Below are positions 42,481-54,220 of a stretch of DNA of 64,000 nt, in pieces. The notes under the pieces are model-generated. The model did not search any database. It worked only from the letters and a program-made list of their open reading frames with translations, and was not told the origin of the DNA. A program made the position numbers and the translations under genes. Origin of the DNA: Macrocystis pyrifera (taxonomy: Eukaryota > Sar > Phaeophyceae > Laminariales > Laminariaceae); NCBI GenBank assembly GCA_031763025.1, contig JASSKH010000011.1, positions 13,900,678 to 13,964,677 of the forward strand. The letters are read 5' to 3'. Each line of letters opens with the position of its first letter. The first letter of the stretch is position 1.

Positions 42481-42800
42481 TTTCCTTTAAAAAAAAAAGA
42501 AAAAAAAGGCTCGCGCTTCGCGCGCCTCATTATAGTGTTGCTGTTCTCCAGGCGGATGGATCTATCTCTCACTTCTCATGCAGGCGGAAACTAGGATTGA
42601 AAAAGGCGGTTTCCGATCGGAGACAAAAACATGCATTCTTATGCAGTTGAAAAAGCGCCTTTTCAATCCAAGATTTTTCGATTGTGATTTCCAACTGGAC
42701 GAGACAGTCGAAAAAACTGGGATTTTTGATCCAACCCGCCAGTCGGATTCATGCATCGGAAATGTTATGAAGTCCCGCCGCATACTCGTACGAGCCACAT
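42481..42800. repeat. Repeat with inverted partner at 54.89-54.95 kb
   Basis: GCGGAAACTAGGATTGAAAA followed by AGGCGGTTTCCGATCGG matches the reverse complement of 54900-54945. Further TTGAAAAAGCGCCTTTTCAA palindromic motifs follow. The flanking GCTCGCGCTTCGCGCGCC is itself nearly palindromic. Confidence 0.6.
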
Positions 42801-42834
42801 AACTACACGACATACGACACGGCCCCACATATTC

Positions 42835-43515
42835 ACGAGTGTAGTAGTCTCACGAAAACCTGACACGCGTCCGACGGGATTGTGTTCGATAGATTTATCC
42901 TGATCCCGTGTATCGCATCATATTTCTGCGCCGTGTTTCGGCACCAAGCCCTTTCTGGTTGATTTAGAGAGGGGCGAGGTTGCACTTGGTTCCCAATGCC
43001 GAATTATAGACTAATACGCCCATATAAGCGGAGAATAACCACAGCGTCAACAGCAGTAGTGAACCCTAGCTTTGAACAGAGATTTAGACGGTACGTGCAG
43101 CGGGGAGGTCGTGATTGAGTCCGTCGTTTTGAGGAACCTTCGGTAGGTCACGATCGGTTTGCACCACGGTCCCCAAGCGGGACCGTGGGCGGACACCGTG
43201 TGGGTCTTGCGGCTGCACGCCGTGGGAGGTTTAGTGTGGGTGAATGAGAGCTGACTCCGCCCCCCCGCGAGGGGGGGTGGCTGACGCCTCGTTTAGCTGA
43301 GTTCGTCCTCTGCTGAGCTTCGGTATGCGTGAGTGTAGTCGTCTTTTCATGTGTTCAACGCAGGTCTGTTTAGTGGGTGAAGGTATCCTGCAGTCACCCG
43401 TGGCACATGGTTTCATTTTAGTGCGCAGCGCCCACCCCTCGTGACTTTGGAGCTTTGCAAACTCAGGTGAAGGAGGGGGGCAGGTCGCGACGCCCCGCTA
43501 GTTAAAATATTGTCA
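42835..43515. repeat. Long dispersed direct repeat, copy 1
   Basis: About 680 bp beginning CACGAGTGTAGTAGTCTCAC and ending ...GTCGCGACGCCCCGCTAGTT matches 47085-47760. Shared internal blocks include AGAGATTTAGACGGTACGTG, CACGGTCCCCAAGCGGGACC and CCTCTGCTGAGCTTCGGTAT. The ends are not TG...CA, so LTR identity is not supported. Minus-strand frames in both copies encode similar short peptides (CSRKTHTVSARGPAWGPWCK), but frames are not preserved over the whole repeat. Confidence 0.85.
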
Positions 43516-45219
43516 CCCATACGGTGTTGGTAGCCTCAGGTAGCGGCAGCCCAGACTGCATGGCAGTCTATGGATGGATGTTTCAGGTCATGTATTATTG
43601 GCCTCCCACAAGGTAGGGGCAGAGAAGAAGTGAGCCTGGAAACTCCTTGGCCTACATCAACTACAGTAATGGCAAGAGGAAACTCATCCCGACCACAAGC
43701 AAAAAAAAACCTCTGACTCAATTCCACACAAACTATTGCAATCACAGAAAAGACTACAGCAGTAGTCGCTCCATAAAATAAAACTAAGCTGAAACATATC
43801 ATGCCACAGATCGCGAGGTTCCCCTGACAAAAACTTTCTTTTTGTCCCTCACTACCACCGCCGAAGATACACAGCTCGTAACGGTAAACGCGAGATAGCA
43901 TGCATCCTTTTTCACATAGAAATTACCTAGCACTAGTATTACCCGAAATAAAAGGCGCTTGTAATACATCATAAAACCGAAAGTACTCCTTTTTTGGTTT
44001 CTGTACACGAGCTCCTAATAAACGAATGAGGAAACATTGAAATGCTGCAACTTTCAACACGAACGGCCTAAGCCCTCCCAGCTAATAAAGCTATTCGATC
44101 ATCCGCAGAACAACAAATTTTCTATGTTCTCCCTCGCGAACAAATCCAAGTTCGCACAACAAAACTGGTGGTAGAATAATCAATCATGAATTAATATGAA
44201 AACCCCTCATATTCTGAACCAGTGAACAGTCACAAACAAAAGGTTCCAGCATGAATCAATAGAACCAGTATATAGTGACCACCATTACCTTATATCAGCA
44301 GTACACCTCTCAAGGTGCACCCACGTACCCGTACTTCACCGGTCCGTTAAAACTATAAATATCAGTTCCACCAGTTCCCTTCTGGTCCTGCCTATACCAG
44401 AAAAACGCTTTAAGGTAAACATTTTTCGGATTTATAAAGACTGTTGGATTTTTGAGCGTGAAAATATATTTCCAAACTACCAGGCGAAAAACAAAGGCTA
44501 CGTGTACCATCCAGGACGAACCTACAGATGATATTCTACCTTCGTACCATTCACGATTTTGCCGGGAAAAATAATATATTCCGTACCATTCAGAAATCCG
44601 TAACCAGTGGCGAACGACACAAAGCCAATGTACCATCTACCACTTACCTCGGAAGAACGATAACTACCGTATCATTTATTTATAGCAATCCCTAACACGT
44701 CGCAAACGGCATCTATCACATACGACTTGCCCGGGACAAATCCAAACCCCGTCGAAAATGACATACCTTCATTTGTACGATCAAAAACGTATTTCGACCG
44801 CCAGGTGTGTCCAATCGCAAGAGAAAACTACTCTAATGAATACCCACCAGAAATATTAGTCATAACCTCCCGCCCGCGAAGTAGTCGGATCACTAAAAAG
44901 CTCCAGCTGACGAGATACCTGTCTTTCCACTTCACGACCTTCCTGCTTCTGCTGCTGCTGGTGCTGCTGCTGTCATGAAGTATTTGTTGCCGTTCAGACG
45001 CTATTCCCTTCGTTTTTAGTACTTCTACTGCTGCAGACAGCACCCGATTCCCATGCACCCGCCTCCGCCGCTAAGCTTCTCGCAGTAGAGGGCATGCGAC
45101 TAGTAGTACGTCACGCGACTTCCCCATCCTCCCATGATGGAGTGCGCACAGCATGGCGGCTGTGCGGCTTATCGCGAATTGAGCGGGATGTTCCTCGCGT
45201 TGCGATGTCTATATCTGCT
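43516..45219. other. Unannotated sequence
   Basis: AT-richer than the flanks. Minus-strand frames at 43536-43901 and 44310-44636 have no recognisable features. No repeat structure was noticed except a CTGCTGCTG tract at 44945-44973. Confidence 0.4.
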
Positions 45220-45490
45220 GCCTCCTGCACACGGGAAATGAATTCCGCATGACTTTTAGTCTCCTGCACACGAGACGTATGTCCAGCACGAGTTGTACTC
45301 CTGCATACGGGACATAAAACCCGCACGACTTCACGTCCAGACTACGGGAAATGAATACCGAATAACTTAAGCTTCTGCACACGAGAAATAAATCCCGCAT
45401 GGCTTAAACTCCTGCATACGGGACATAAATCCCGCACGACTTCACCACCTCCTGCATACGGGAAAATAATCCCGTACGACGTAAAATTGC
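45220..45490. repeat. Minisatellite, unit about 45 bp (CTCCTGCAYACGGGA...)
   Basis: CTCCTGCATACGGGACATAA followed by AATCCCGCACGACTT recurs about six times with varying length and substitutions. Frames through the array are repeat products. Confidence 0.88.
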
Positions 45491-45659
45491 CCCATCCCAT
45501 ACGAAAGGCGAGGATGCGCACGGCTGTACTCCTGACATAGGACTTTTAGCTGCTGCTGCTGTACGCCCTCCCCCTATCCGCTTCACACGACAGAGGTGCC
45601 TATGGTTAAACTCCCACCATACGTACAACATAAGCTGCTGCTGCTCCCTGCCTACGGTT

Positions 45660-46135
45660 CTGCTGTTACGGTGGTAATCCAAGGATCCGAGGGGTTTCCA
45701 GAAGTGGACACGGCATGCAGGCGAAAGGGGATAACGCGAATTGAACCCGGAGACTGTGGAGATGTGAGCAGACGGTCACAACCCTTTTCCACCCCTTCAG
45801 CTTCGTATAGCTCGTCCTGTTGCTGGCAGTGTTCCCCTACACCAGAAGAGTACCTAGTGAGACAGCTAGGAGGTGGCTCAGGCGTATGTTCCGCTGGCTG
45901 GGTGGAACAACGGGAATGTAGGCGGCAGTCTTTGCAACGAACTGAAAGAGCCTGAGCGTGTGAATGTGTCAGACGGCCTATGGCTCTGTTTGTTCTGAGA
46001 ACGAATTAATACATGACGTTTTAGAGTGTGAGTATATCTGCGCAGCCTTTGGAGAAACATGAGCAATATTGGCCAGAGAGCCCGACGAGACTACGCAATC
46101 ATGCATGACACGCGCACCGCTCGACTCTTATGACA
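45660..46135. repeat. Dispersed repeat R460, copy 1
   Basis: From TACGGTGGTAATCCAAGGAT through GGTTTCCAGAAGTGGACACG, TTCCGCTGGCTGGGTGGAAC and GAGAGCCCGACGAGACTACG to CACGCGCACCGCTCGACTC. It matches 53750-54215 almost end to end, and its second half matches 46163-46480. It might be an old coding fragment because some frames are long, but no domain could be assigned. Confidence 0.82.
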
Positions 46136-46500
46136 TGGTGTCCAATCCGATAATCGAACTCGGGTTTTCGGCAGTGTTCCCCGACACCACAAGAGCACCG
46201 AGTGAGACAACTAGGAGATGGCTCAGGCGTACGTTCCGCTGGCTGGGTGGAACAACGGAAAGGCAGGTGGCAGTGCTTGCAACGAACTGAAGGAGCTTGA
46301 GCGTGTGAATGTGTGTCAGACAGTTTATGGCCCTGTTCGTTCTGAAAACGAATTGATACATGATGGCTTAGAGTGTGAGTATATCTGAGCAGCCTTTCGA
46401 GGAACATAAGCTATATCGGCCGGAGAGCCCGATGAGACTACGCAATCATGCATAACACGCGCACCGCTCTACTCTATGACATGGTGGCCAATCCGGTAGA
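46136..46500. repeat. Dispersed repeat R460, partial copy 2
   Basis: Begins within GTGTTCCCCGACACC and includes the same TTCCGCTGGCTGGGTGGAAC, GTCAGACAGTTTATGGCCCT and CACGCGCACCGCTC blocks. Tandem to copy 1. Confidence 0.82.
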
Positions 46501-47084
46501 ATAGTCTATGCCTGCAAACGACCTTGAGCACCTAAGGGAGAACCATTTTCGCAGGCTTTCTAATATGTGTTGCTCTTCCTGGTTGACGTTGCTCCTGCTG
46601 GTTGATTTTACTCCTGCTGGTCGATATTGTTCCCGCTGGTCGGGATTTCTCCTGAGATGTGAGGGGGTTCTTGCGGACTTTCCTTCTCACCTTGATCACC
46701 ATACTGTGTAGACTCGTACCTGGTATCTCTCAATACACTACAGCCGATAAGTAGCGACGCCACTAGCCAAACACTACACTCATGAACGGGGCATCGTAGA
46801 GCGGGCAATCGGCCACGGCGGCCTCCGGCATGCGGAGGGTTTGCTCCCCGTCGGCGTGTCGCTCGGCACCGCCGTGACTCCAGAGTTTTCACAGAAGATA
46901 TGATAGCACAGTACCCACGGAGGGTGGCCACCGCAGAGACGATGACTAGCCCCGGATCCGTGGGCTGTGCTGTGAGAGGTGTAGCACGAGTGAACGAGGG
47001 CTGAGTGCACCCCCCCCTCGGGAGAGGGCTGCGTGGTAATAGTCATTCAGCAGAGTCCGTCCTCTGCTGAGCTTCGGGATGCAC
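46501..47084. repeat. Degenerate relative of the 680-bp direct repeat
   Basis: GAACGAGGGCTGAGTGCACC, a C-run, CTCGGGAGAGGG and CCGTCCTCTGCTGAGCTTCG echo the internal layout of the copies at 42.8 and 47.1 kb. Near 46580-46625 TGCTGGTTGA/TGCTGGTCGA short repeats occur. No gene. Confidence 0.5.
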
Positions 47085-47760
47085 GAATGTAGTAGTCTCA
47101 CTCACACCTCACACGCACCCGACGGGATTCTATTTGATGGATTTATCCTGCATCCCGTGTATCTCATCATATTACTGCGCCGTGTTTCAGCGCCAAGGCC
47201 TCTTTGATTGATTCAGACGGGGGCGAGGTTGCTGTGGTTCCCTATGTCGAATTATAGACTAATACGCCTAAATACGCGCAGATTAACCACACCGTAAACA
47301 GCAGTAGTGAACCCTAGCTTTAAGCAGAGATTTAGACGGTACGTGCAGCGGGGAGGTCGTGATTGAGTCCGTCGTTTTGAGGAACCTTCGGTAGGTCACG
47401 ATCGATTTGCACCACGGTCCCCAAGCGGGACCGCGGGCGGACACCGTGTGGGTCTTGCGGCTGCACGTCGTGGGAGGTTTAGTGTGGGTGAATGAGAGCT
47501 GACTCCGTCCCCCCGCGAGGGGGGCAGAGTCCATCCTCTGCTGAGCTTCGGTATGCGTGAGTGTAGTCGCCCCACACACTCTTTTCATGTGTTCAACGCA
47601 GGTCTGTTTAGTGGATGGAGGTATCCTGAAGTCTGCCCCGGCACATGGTTTCATTTTAGTGCGCAGCGCCCACCCCTCATCATATTTGAAGCTTTGCAAA
47701 CTCAGGCGAAGGAGGGGGGGCAGGTCGCGACGCCCCGCTAGTTGAAATATTGTACCCCAT
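47085..47760. repeat. Long dispersed direct repeat, copy 2
   Basis: Direct copy of 42835-43515 with some indels, including an extra CGCCCCACACA segment and a shorter G-rich loop. Confidence 0.85.
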
Positions 47761-47765
47761 ACGGA

Positions 47766-48045
47766 TCACACTAAATCATATATATCGGGTATAAAGCATG
47801 ATGAAAATACAGCACCCGAGCAGTGAACCACACGCTCATTAATATTACAGGAATCGTAATAAATACAACAGCGATATATGCAACGAAATACCTATTCGCG
47901 ACGCCCCGCTAGATGAAATACTGTCCCCCATCATACGGATCACACTATAAGGGACACCCGAGGAGTGAACCACACACTCGGGAATAATACAGGCACCGTA
48001 CTAAATATAACAGCAACTTATGCAACGAAACACCGATTTTGCTAG
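47766..48045. repeat. Tandem duplication, period about 180 bp
   Basis: CACACTAAATCAT...GAGCAGTGAACCACACGCTC...ATGCAACGAAATACC is repeated as CACACTATAAGGG...GAGGAGTGAACCACACACTC...ATGCAACGAAACACC. GCGACGCCCCGCTAG also recurs at 47728 and 47898. Confidence 0.8.
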
Positions 48046-49435
48046 CCAACAGCAACGCGAGACAATCCTTGCGCACGAGGCATGAGACCAGTCCCCTTCG
48101 TACGCCAGCAGGGGCGAGAAGGGGAAGGACAGGGAGGTGAGAGGAATCGGTGAAAGGCTGCACCGCCCGTTTGCTCGCCAGAGGGCCCGCAGAGGAAAAC
48201 ACCGGACTAGAAGAGACTATTAAGAGACGCTGCTGACGGCGCCACCTACCGCAAGTATAGGTCGCTGTCGATTGCTCGTTTTCGGGAGACGAATAAGATG
48301 TGATGCTGACGGCGTCACCTACCGCAAGAACGTCGCTAGACCCGTTCACAAGCTGCATATTTCGTATCCATGCTTAATGCTCACGCGTATACTGAATAGC
48401 TTGTAGTCGTACAGGAATCCGCAGCATGCGAGATACTATATCTCAGTAAGTATCATACTTCTGTTAATACGGGTCGCTGTCGCATGCTCGCTTTCGTGAT
48501 TTGATTTCGACTGTAATGTAGACAGGCAGGCAGTCATGCTCGGGGTTCGTCCGTGTACGCATCGACCGAGCAGCAGTAGCATTGATAGGGCTCGGCGTTA
48601 CCAGCTTTCGTTGCCAGAACTCGTTAGCCGGGTGTGCGGTCTAGTTAGAAATTTACCAGCATGCTGCGCAATTTGCAACAACGTCTAGTGTTGCACTTTT
48701 CTCTAACATAAATCGGCATGCTGCACGAAATTTCAACAACTGGCTACGTAGTGCTGCATATGGAATAATGCACCGGCTGAGGAACACTCAACGATGTACT
48801 CACGTATGGAAAACTTGTTAGCCTAGTGTTCGATCTAGTCCGAGACACGCGCTTGCACGCACTGGGGATCGTTCTACGCATCCCATGCTGTTTTGATCTT
48901 TTTGTTTTGCGGGACCTGAAATCCCTCTGGGTTTTATGCACACGAGGATACGTACAGCAGTAGCATGCGATACTTGCTGCTGTGCTGTTGTACTACAGCA
49001 GTATTAAAGTAGTAGTCTTGCTGTTTAGTTTTAAAGTTGTTGCCGTTGTTCTGACATTTAACTCATCGCCGTGGTCGCGGGACACGAGAATACCTCGGTA
49101 AAGTACTTGTTAATTATTACTCAAGTATACAGCAGTATAGACCCACCACATGCTTAAGAACCTGATAGAAACAACATGAGGCTCACTTTTTTTAGGGATT
49201 CCAAGAAATTACGTCGAGATGATGCGCTCCGCGGAACGTACGTCTTCAATAATAGTATTATACCCGGTACCTGGTATGTGCTGTTGTTTGTTGCTGTTGG
49301 TTCTGTTTGTTTTATGTTCTTTTATGTTTCCTCTTGTTTTTCGCGCCATACCTTCATGCCCTCATGATGTCAGAAAGGAGAGATAGACCAGTGCCTCGTA
49401 GAAAACAAAGAATAGTTTCGTCAACTAAGCGTGCA
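48046..49435. other. Unannotated sequence
   Basis: No gene or array recognised. Small local duplications such as GACGGCGYCACCTACCGCAAG (48237 and 48308) occur. Confidence 0.4.
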
Positions 49436-49905
49436 CGAGGTCTGTGCCAGTCCTGCGTGTGCTTGCATTATTATGATGGATTCAAAGAGGTGGGCCTGTA
49501 CCTCGCGGGAATGGTAGTGGTGTACTTTCACTCGTGGGAGACAACCACGAGCTTCCACGAGGTCTGCGCCTATCCTACCTATCTGGCATGTGTTTTGTTT
49601 TTATTGGAGATGGGTCTGTGCCTTGCGGGGACGTAGTTATGGTCTTGAACCGAGCCTCCAGAAGGTCGGTGCCTGTCCTACCTGTACCTGCTGTTGAGAT
49701 GGGTCTGTGCCTTGTGGGGACATGGGTATCGTCTTGAACCGAGCCTCCACAGGGGCTGTGCCTGTCCTACCTGTACTTGTTTATTATTGTACAGGAGAGA
49801 TAGGTCTGTGCCTCGTGGAAGTGGTGCCGTGTCTTTACCCGTAGTGGGAGACAGAAACGAACTACCACGAGGTCTGCGCCTGTCCTACCTACACGGTCTG
49901 TTAGT
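49436..49905. repeat. Minisatellite, period about 87-90 bp
   Basis: Variants of GGTCTGTGCCTTGYGGGGAC alternate with GGTCTGCGCCTGTCCTACCT. Clear units begin near 49490, 49611, 49698 and 49800. The plus-strand frames spanning it are not genes. Confidence 0.82.
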
Positions 49906-50599
49906 ATGCTCTCTACAATTTTACTTTGTTTATTTTGTGGAAGCGTAGCTGCTGCGCGCCTATCCAGTTTGTGCACTTCCCACCTGGATTATAATTACTT
50001 GTCGATTCGTTTATATATTTTTGGTGTGTTATGCTGTGCTGCTGATGGTTGCGCTATTTTTCCCGCTTTTATCGGTGCTGATATTTTTCATATTTTTTAC
50101 GTTCCGTCATCGCAACATGTTTCTGCAGCGACGGGCGAGCGGGAGACAAGAACGGCCGGATGCATTAATAGTTTTCCTATTTCATCTTGTGGGTGCATGC
50201 ATAATGTATGGGTTTGTCTCAGCATGGGAGGACCGTTGTTGCTGTCTTCATCCGGTAGAGAGATAGCAACAAGGTCTCTGGAATACTGAAATGATCGGCT
50301 GATATGCCCCGCCGCTTTCAGCATGCTGTGCGGGTAGCGAAATATGAACACACTCTGGTATACCGCGCATATTCATGTGCTTACCAGCTGCTAATTTGCC
50401 GACGTCCCGTGTTCCACTATGCGCGTTCTTTATCTTATCTTGACATTCGTATGCCATTTGCCTGTCTGCGTATCCGCTAATGACGCCGTAAGCCACTCGT
50501 CGCTGTCGAGACGTGTGGCTCTGCGTCGCTGCGAACGCGGCACCTCTTCTTTTATGGTATGTGTTGGTTGTTTTCGTTTACGTCTGTCTGTTTGACTGT
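49906..50599. other. Unannotated sequence
   Basis: No recognised gene. A plus-strand frame at 49906-50289 contains a hydrophobic segment but no start context or family feature that would support it. Confidence 0.35.
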
Positions 50600-50945
50600 T
50601 TGTTCATTTCTCGGATAGAGAGTGGATGTCCAGAGTGGTTGAGTCTGCGCCTATTTGGACCGTTATTGCTGCCTCCCATGCTAAAGGGAGATGGCGACTC
50701 TAGGTTTGTGCCTTAGCCACGGGGCTTTCGTTTGTATCGTTTGTTTGGTTTCGGTTCTTCTTTTGTTTCGTTTTCTGTTGTTTGTATGTTCGTTTGTTTC
50801 CTTCTTGAGGCGGGGTGAATGCCCAGAATGGTCGGGTCTGTACTTATTGGGACCGCTGTTGCTGTCGCCCATGCTAAATGGAGACGGCAACCAGGCCCCT
50901 CTAAGTCTGAGCCTTGCCACGGGATTGGTTGCTTGTTTGTCGGTT
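50600..50945. repeat. Tandem duplication, period 193 bp
   Basis: CATGCTAAAGGGAGATGGCGAC at about 50677 corresponds to CATGCTAAATGGAGACGGCAAC at 50870, with aligned GGACCGTTATTGCTG and GCCTTAGCCACGGG blocks. The intervening sequence is (GTTT)n-rich. Confidence 0.8.
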
Positions 50946-51829
50946 AATTTTGTGTCGTTCATCCGTTTGTTTGTTTGCTCCTCTGTTTGTTCTTGTTGTT
51001 TGTTCTTTTCGCTTTTGTTGTTTGTTTGGTCGTTTGTTTGCTTGTGTATTTGTTTGTTGCAAACCCGCATGCCCGTGCATCCGACCGCACTGACGGTAAC
51101 CTTTACTGATGCCCGTACTCCGTCGCATGTGTACGGCAGTTTACTGCCGTCCCGTGTCCGCTGTGCGCGCGTGTCTATCGTGGTTATTGTTATTCCTTAT
51201 TACTATGTTCTTTGCTCTTCATTTCTTGGCGGGTGAAGGACACATCAAGGACAATATTGCCCTGACATGTGTCTTATAGCCTGGACCTGACTGCTAGGCT
51301 CGCCAGTTGACTGGACCTGACTGTCAGGCTGTCCATTTCTTTTTTGTTCCTCCCCTTCGCTTCCGTTTTCGTTTCCACTCTCGTTGACAGGGGGAGGGCG
51401 ACGGCATGAATTCACCGAGATCAATCAAGTGGCTCAGGTATCACCCCCATTTCCACCAATACGCAGCATGCGGGCCGAATGACTTCGGTTCCGGGATGGG
51501 CTTACAGGGTCGAGGAATTAGTAGTTGGTTGAGAGATCATCATGGTTGGTATCCAGTCCACATATGTAGGAATTTTTACCACCGATACCGCGTGTTCGTG
51601 CTCTCCCTTGCGTAGGTAATGCACAAAGGGGGGTGGTGAATATGGCGAGATTAGCGAGTTCAAGAACATGTAGCCGGGACAGCCGAGCGGCGGTCGTACC
51701 CTGATTTAAGCTACAGCAACAAGGCTTTTCATGACATGAATTGCCTTACTCTTAATCGACTCGACCGCCCAGTAACTTATCATGAGAGTCATGATCACAC
51801 CGCACGCCACCGAATCATGCTAGCAGAAA
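50946..51829. other. GTTTGTTT-rich and unannotated sequence
   Basis: 50950-51060 is dominated by GTTTGTTT motifs. A short duplication CTGGACCTGACTG occurs at 51282 and 51313. No gene recognised. Confidence 0.45.
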
Positions 51830-53110
51830 TCACGCATGGTGGGACCACGCCCGCCCCCTGCGCCCTCGGTGCTTGGAGCCGTTGTTGACAGCATCCCTCA
51901 GACTCGCCGCGGCGCCGTCTTCCGGCAGACATTTGGGGAAGGGGGCTTGACTGACAGACATCTGGACACCCTCGCGTTTCACGGCACGCCGTCTCCCGTT
52001 AGACATCTGGGGAAGGGGCTTGACTGACAGACAGCTGGGCACCCTCGCGTTCCACGACGGGCTTGCCGTCATGCTCGGGGCTTGCCACGGTAAGGGTGAC
52101 CACGCCGGCGATGGCACTTCGGTGATCGGCACGGGCGTCCTCGCCGTCCGTGTGGCCCCGACCACGTGACTCGAGCGGTGCGGTCACCTCGGGCGGCGGC
52201 CCCGGCCCCTCGTTTCCGCACGGCGTCGGCGCGTACGCCGTCGACGGGGGTGAACGGGCAGCGTCCAAGAGAGTTAGCTGGGTTGGCCCCCCCAGTTCGC
52301 GCAGATGGCATGGGGAGCGGACCTGGGACTCGGAGGGCACTCGACTGCAGCAGCACCAATGTACACGCTACTGGACAGGAGGGTGGTCAGCGCTACCGGG
52401 GTCGCGAGATGGGGGTACCGCGGCGGTTACCTCGACGGGGACGCGTCGGACTGGGTCTCGGAGGCGGAGTCACTGGACAAGCTTCACTCTGGTGCAGGTG
52501 GACACGTTTCACGCGTGGTGGAACTTGTACGATCCGAGCAGCGAGCGGAGCCGCCCACAGCCCGATGGGGGGGATGAGAAGACGCCCTGCGCTGAGTAGA
52601 AAGGAAGCGCTGAGACAGTTCGCGATCGGCACGAACGCCAGTCGATCGAGGGTAGAAAGGGGCGCGTGGGGCGGCCCGAGCAGGTCTACGACGTGACTCG
52701 CCGTATTGTCGCGTTCGCTTTGCCGACAGCTGGGAAGAGCTGACGGCATCAGAAGGGGATTTGAAGTGGGAAGGCGAGGGTGGGGCCACGGGCGCACCGT
52801 TTCGGTCATGATCTCTCCTTTTATCCTTTCCTCGTTCTCACTCTTGCCCTCTCTCTCCCTCTCCCTCTCCCTCGCCGTCCCTCGGGCATGTCGCTGGGTG
52901 TATGGGCGCGCGTTGTTTGTGCCTGCGCCCGCGACTGCGTCTTTCATGCCATCTCTCCGTCTTTCGCGCCACCGTTTGACAGCCGACCGAAGATCGAGCA
53001 GCTCGTCCGGGGTCAATCTTCCAGTACAGCCGCGCGGAGCACCGGCTCACCTGTCTTGGTGGTGTCGGCTTCGGAGCTTCGGGGTGGTTGATGGACGAGG
53101 AGCGTCTTAT
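51830..53110. other. GC-rich island of unknown nature
   Basis: Markedly GC- and CpG-rich relative to its flanks. Contains a duplicated block (CTTGACTGACAGACATCTGG at about 51946, CTTGACTGACAGACAGCTGG at about 52018, period about 72) and a CTCTCCCT tract at 52846-52880. Open frames exist in nearly all phases because of composition. The minus-strand frame 53016-52393 starts with TTG. It could be a promoter/CpG island, a decayed transposon gene or a host exon; none can be shown. Confidence 0.5.
51930..52060. repeat. Tandem duplication, period about 72 bp, in the GC-rich island
   Basis: Two units with ACATYTGGGGAAGGGG, GCTTGACTGACAGACA and ACCCTCGCGTTYCACG in order. Confidence 0.8.
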
Positions 53111-53745
53111 GCTATTGCTCCGGGGTGGTGATTCTGAAAGCGCTTGGTCTAATCGGGATGCCGCTGGGAGGCGTTGTTCTAGGCCAGCGGCACTTGGAAA
53201 AACTAACCCACTTAGCTCGGCAACAGCACTACGAATTTGCAGGAGTTCATTGTTTTGGTAGGTGCCAGGTGATTGCTATGCTGAAGTCATGCCAAAAAGA
53301 TCCTGTCATCTCGCATTACCGTCGCGATCTGTGTATCTATGGCAGGAGTAGGGGGGCAATCGGAGACTATTGTCCGAAGGAACGGGGTTCCTTGCGATCT
53401 CTGACATTTTGTTTTAGCCTAGTTTTCACCTTGGAGGCGCGTCGATTGTGATCTTTCCCATCGATTGGCACAATAGTGTTAGGTGGTACAGGTATTATTC
53501 ATCCGGGGAACTGTAAGGGGTTTAAGAGCCAAGCCAGCATTCAGGAACGTGGTTGGAAGGGGGTAACAGTGTACGCCGCGTTAAGAGAGCAAGGCGACGC
53601 ATGCAGTGTGCGTAGTGGGGAAGGCCTTTCCTATCGGAAACAAAGTGGCCTGATTTCTTCCCTCAGCTTGGTGAGCATAGAATATTTCGGGTCCACCGTC
53701 TAGGATATCGCGTGGCTTGCCTTGTCCGGCTAAACCAGCTGGGGA
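53111..53745. other. Unannotated sequence
   Basis: Nothing supported. One plus-strand frame of 108 codons at 53125-53451 lacks features. Confidence 0.35.
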
Positions 53746-54220
53746 AGATGTTACGGTGGTAATCCAAGGATCCGAGGGGTTTCTAGAAGTGGACACGGCA
53801 TGTAGGCAAAAGGGGAAACTGCGAATTGAACCCGGAGACTGTGGGGATGTGAGCAGACGGTCACAACCCTTTCCCACCCCTTCAGCTTCTTATAGCTCGT
53901 CCTGTTGCCGTCGGTGTTCCCCTACACCAGACGAGTACCGAGTGAGACAACCATGGCTCAGGCGTATGTTCCGCTGGCTGGGTGGAACAACGGGAATGCA
54001 GGTGGCAGTCTTTGCAACGAACTGAAAGCGCTTAAGCGTGTGAACGTAGGTCAGACGGCTTATGGCCCTGTTTGTTTTGAGAACGAATTAGTACCTGATA
54101 TGTTAGACTGTGTGTATATCAGAGCAGCCTTTCGAGGAACAAAAGCTATATCGGTCGGAGAGCCCGACGAGACTACTCCATCATTCATGACACGCGCACC
54201 GCTCGACTCTTTGACACCAC
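53746..54220. repeat. Dispersed repeat R460, copy 3
   Basis: Direct copy of 45660-46135, about 7.6 kb to the right of copies 1 and 2. Confidence 0.85.

Noticed and set aside
42835-47760. LTR pair of a 4.9-kb retrotransposon formed by the 680-bp direct repeats
   Set aside because: Ends are not TG...CA, no PBS or pol remnant lies between them, no target duplication was found, and a third degenerate copy lies beside the second.
52393-53016. 207-codon minus-strand frame in the GC-rich island as a gene
   Set aside because: Starts with TTG, has low-complexity basic and acidic runs from a CTCTCC tract, and overlaps equally long frames in other phases.
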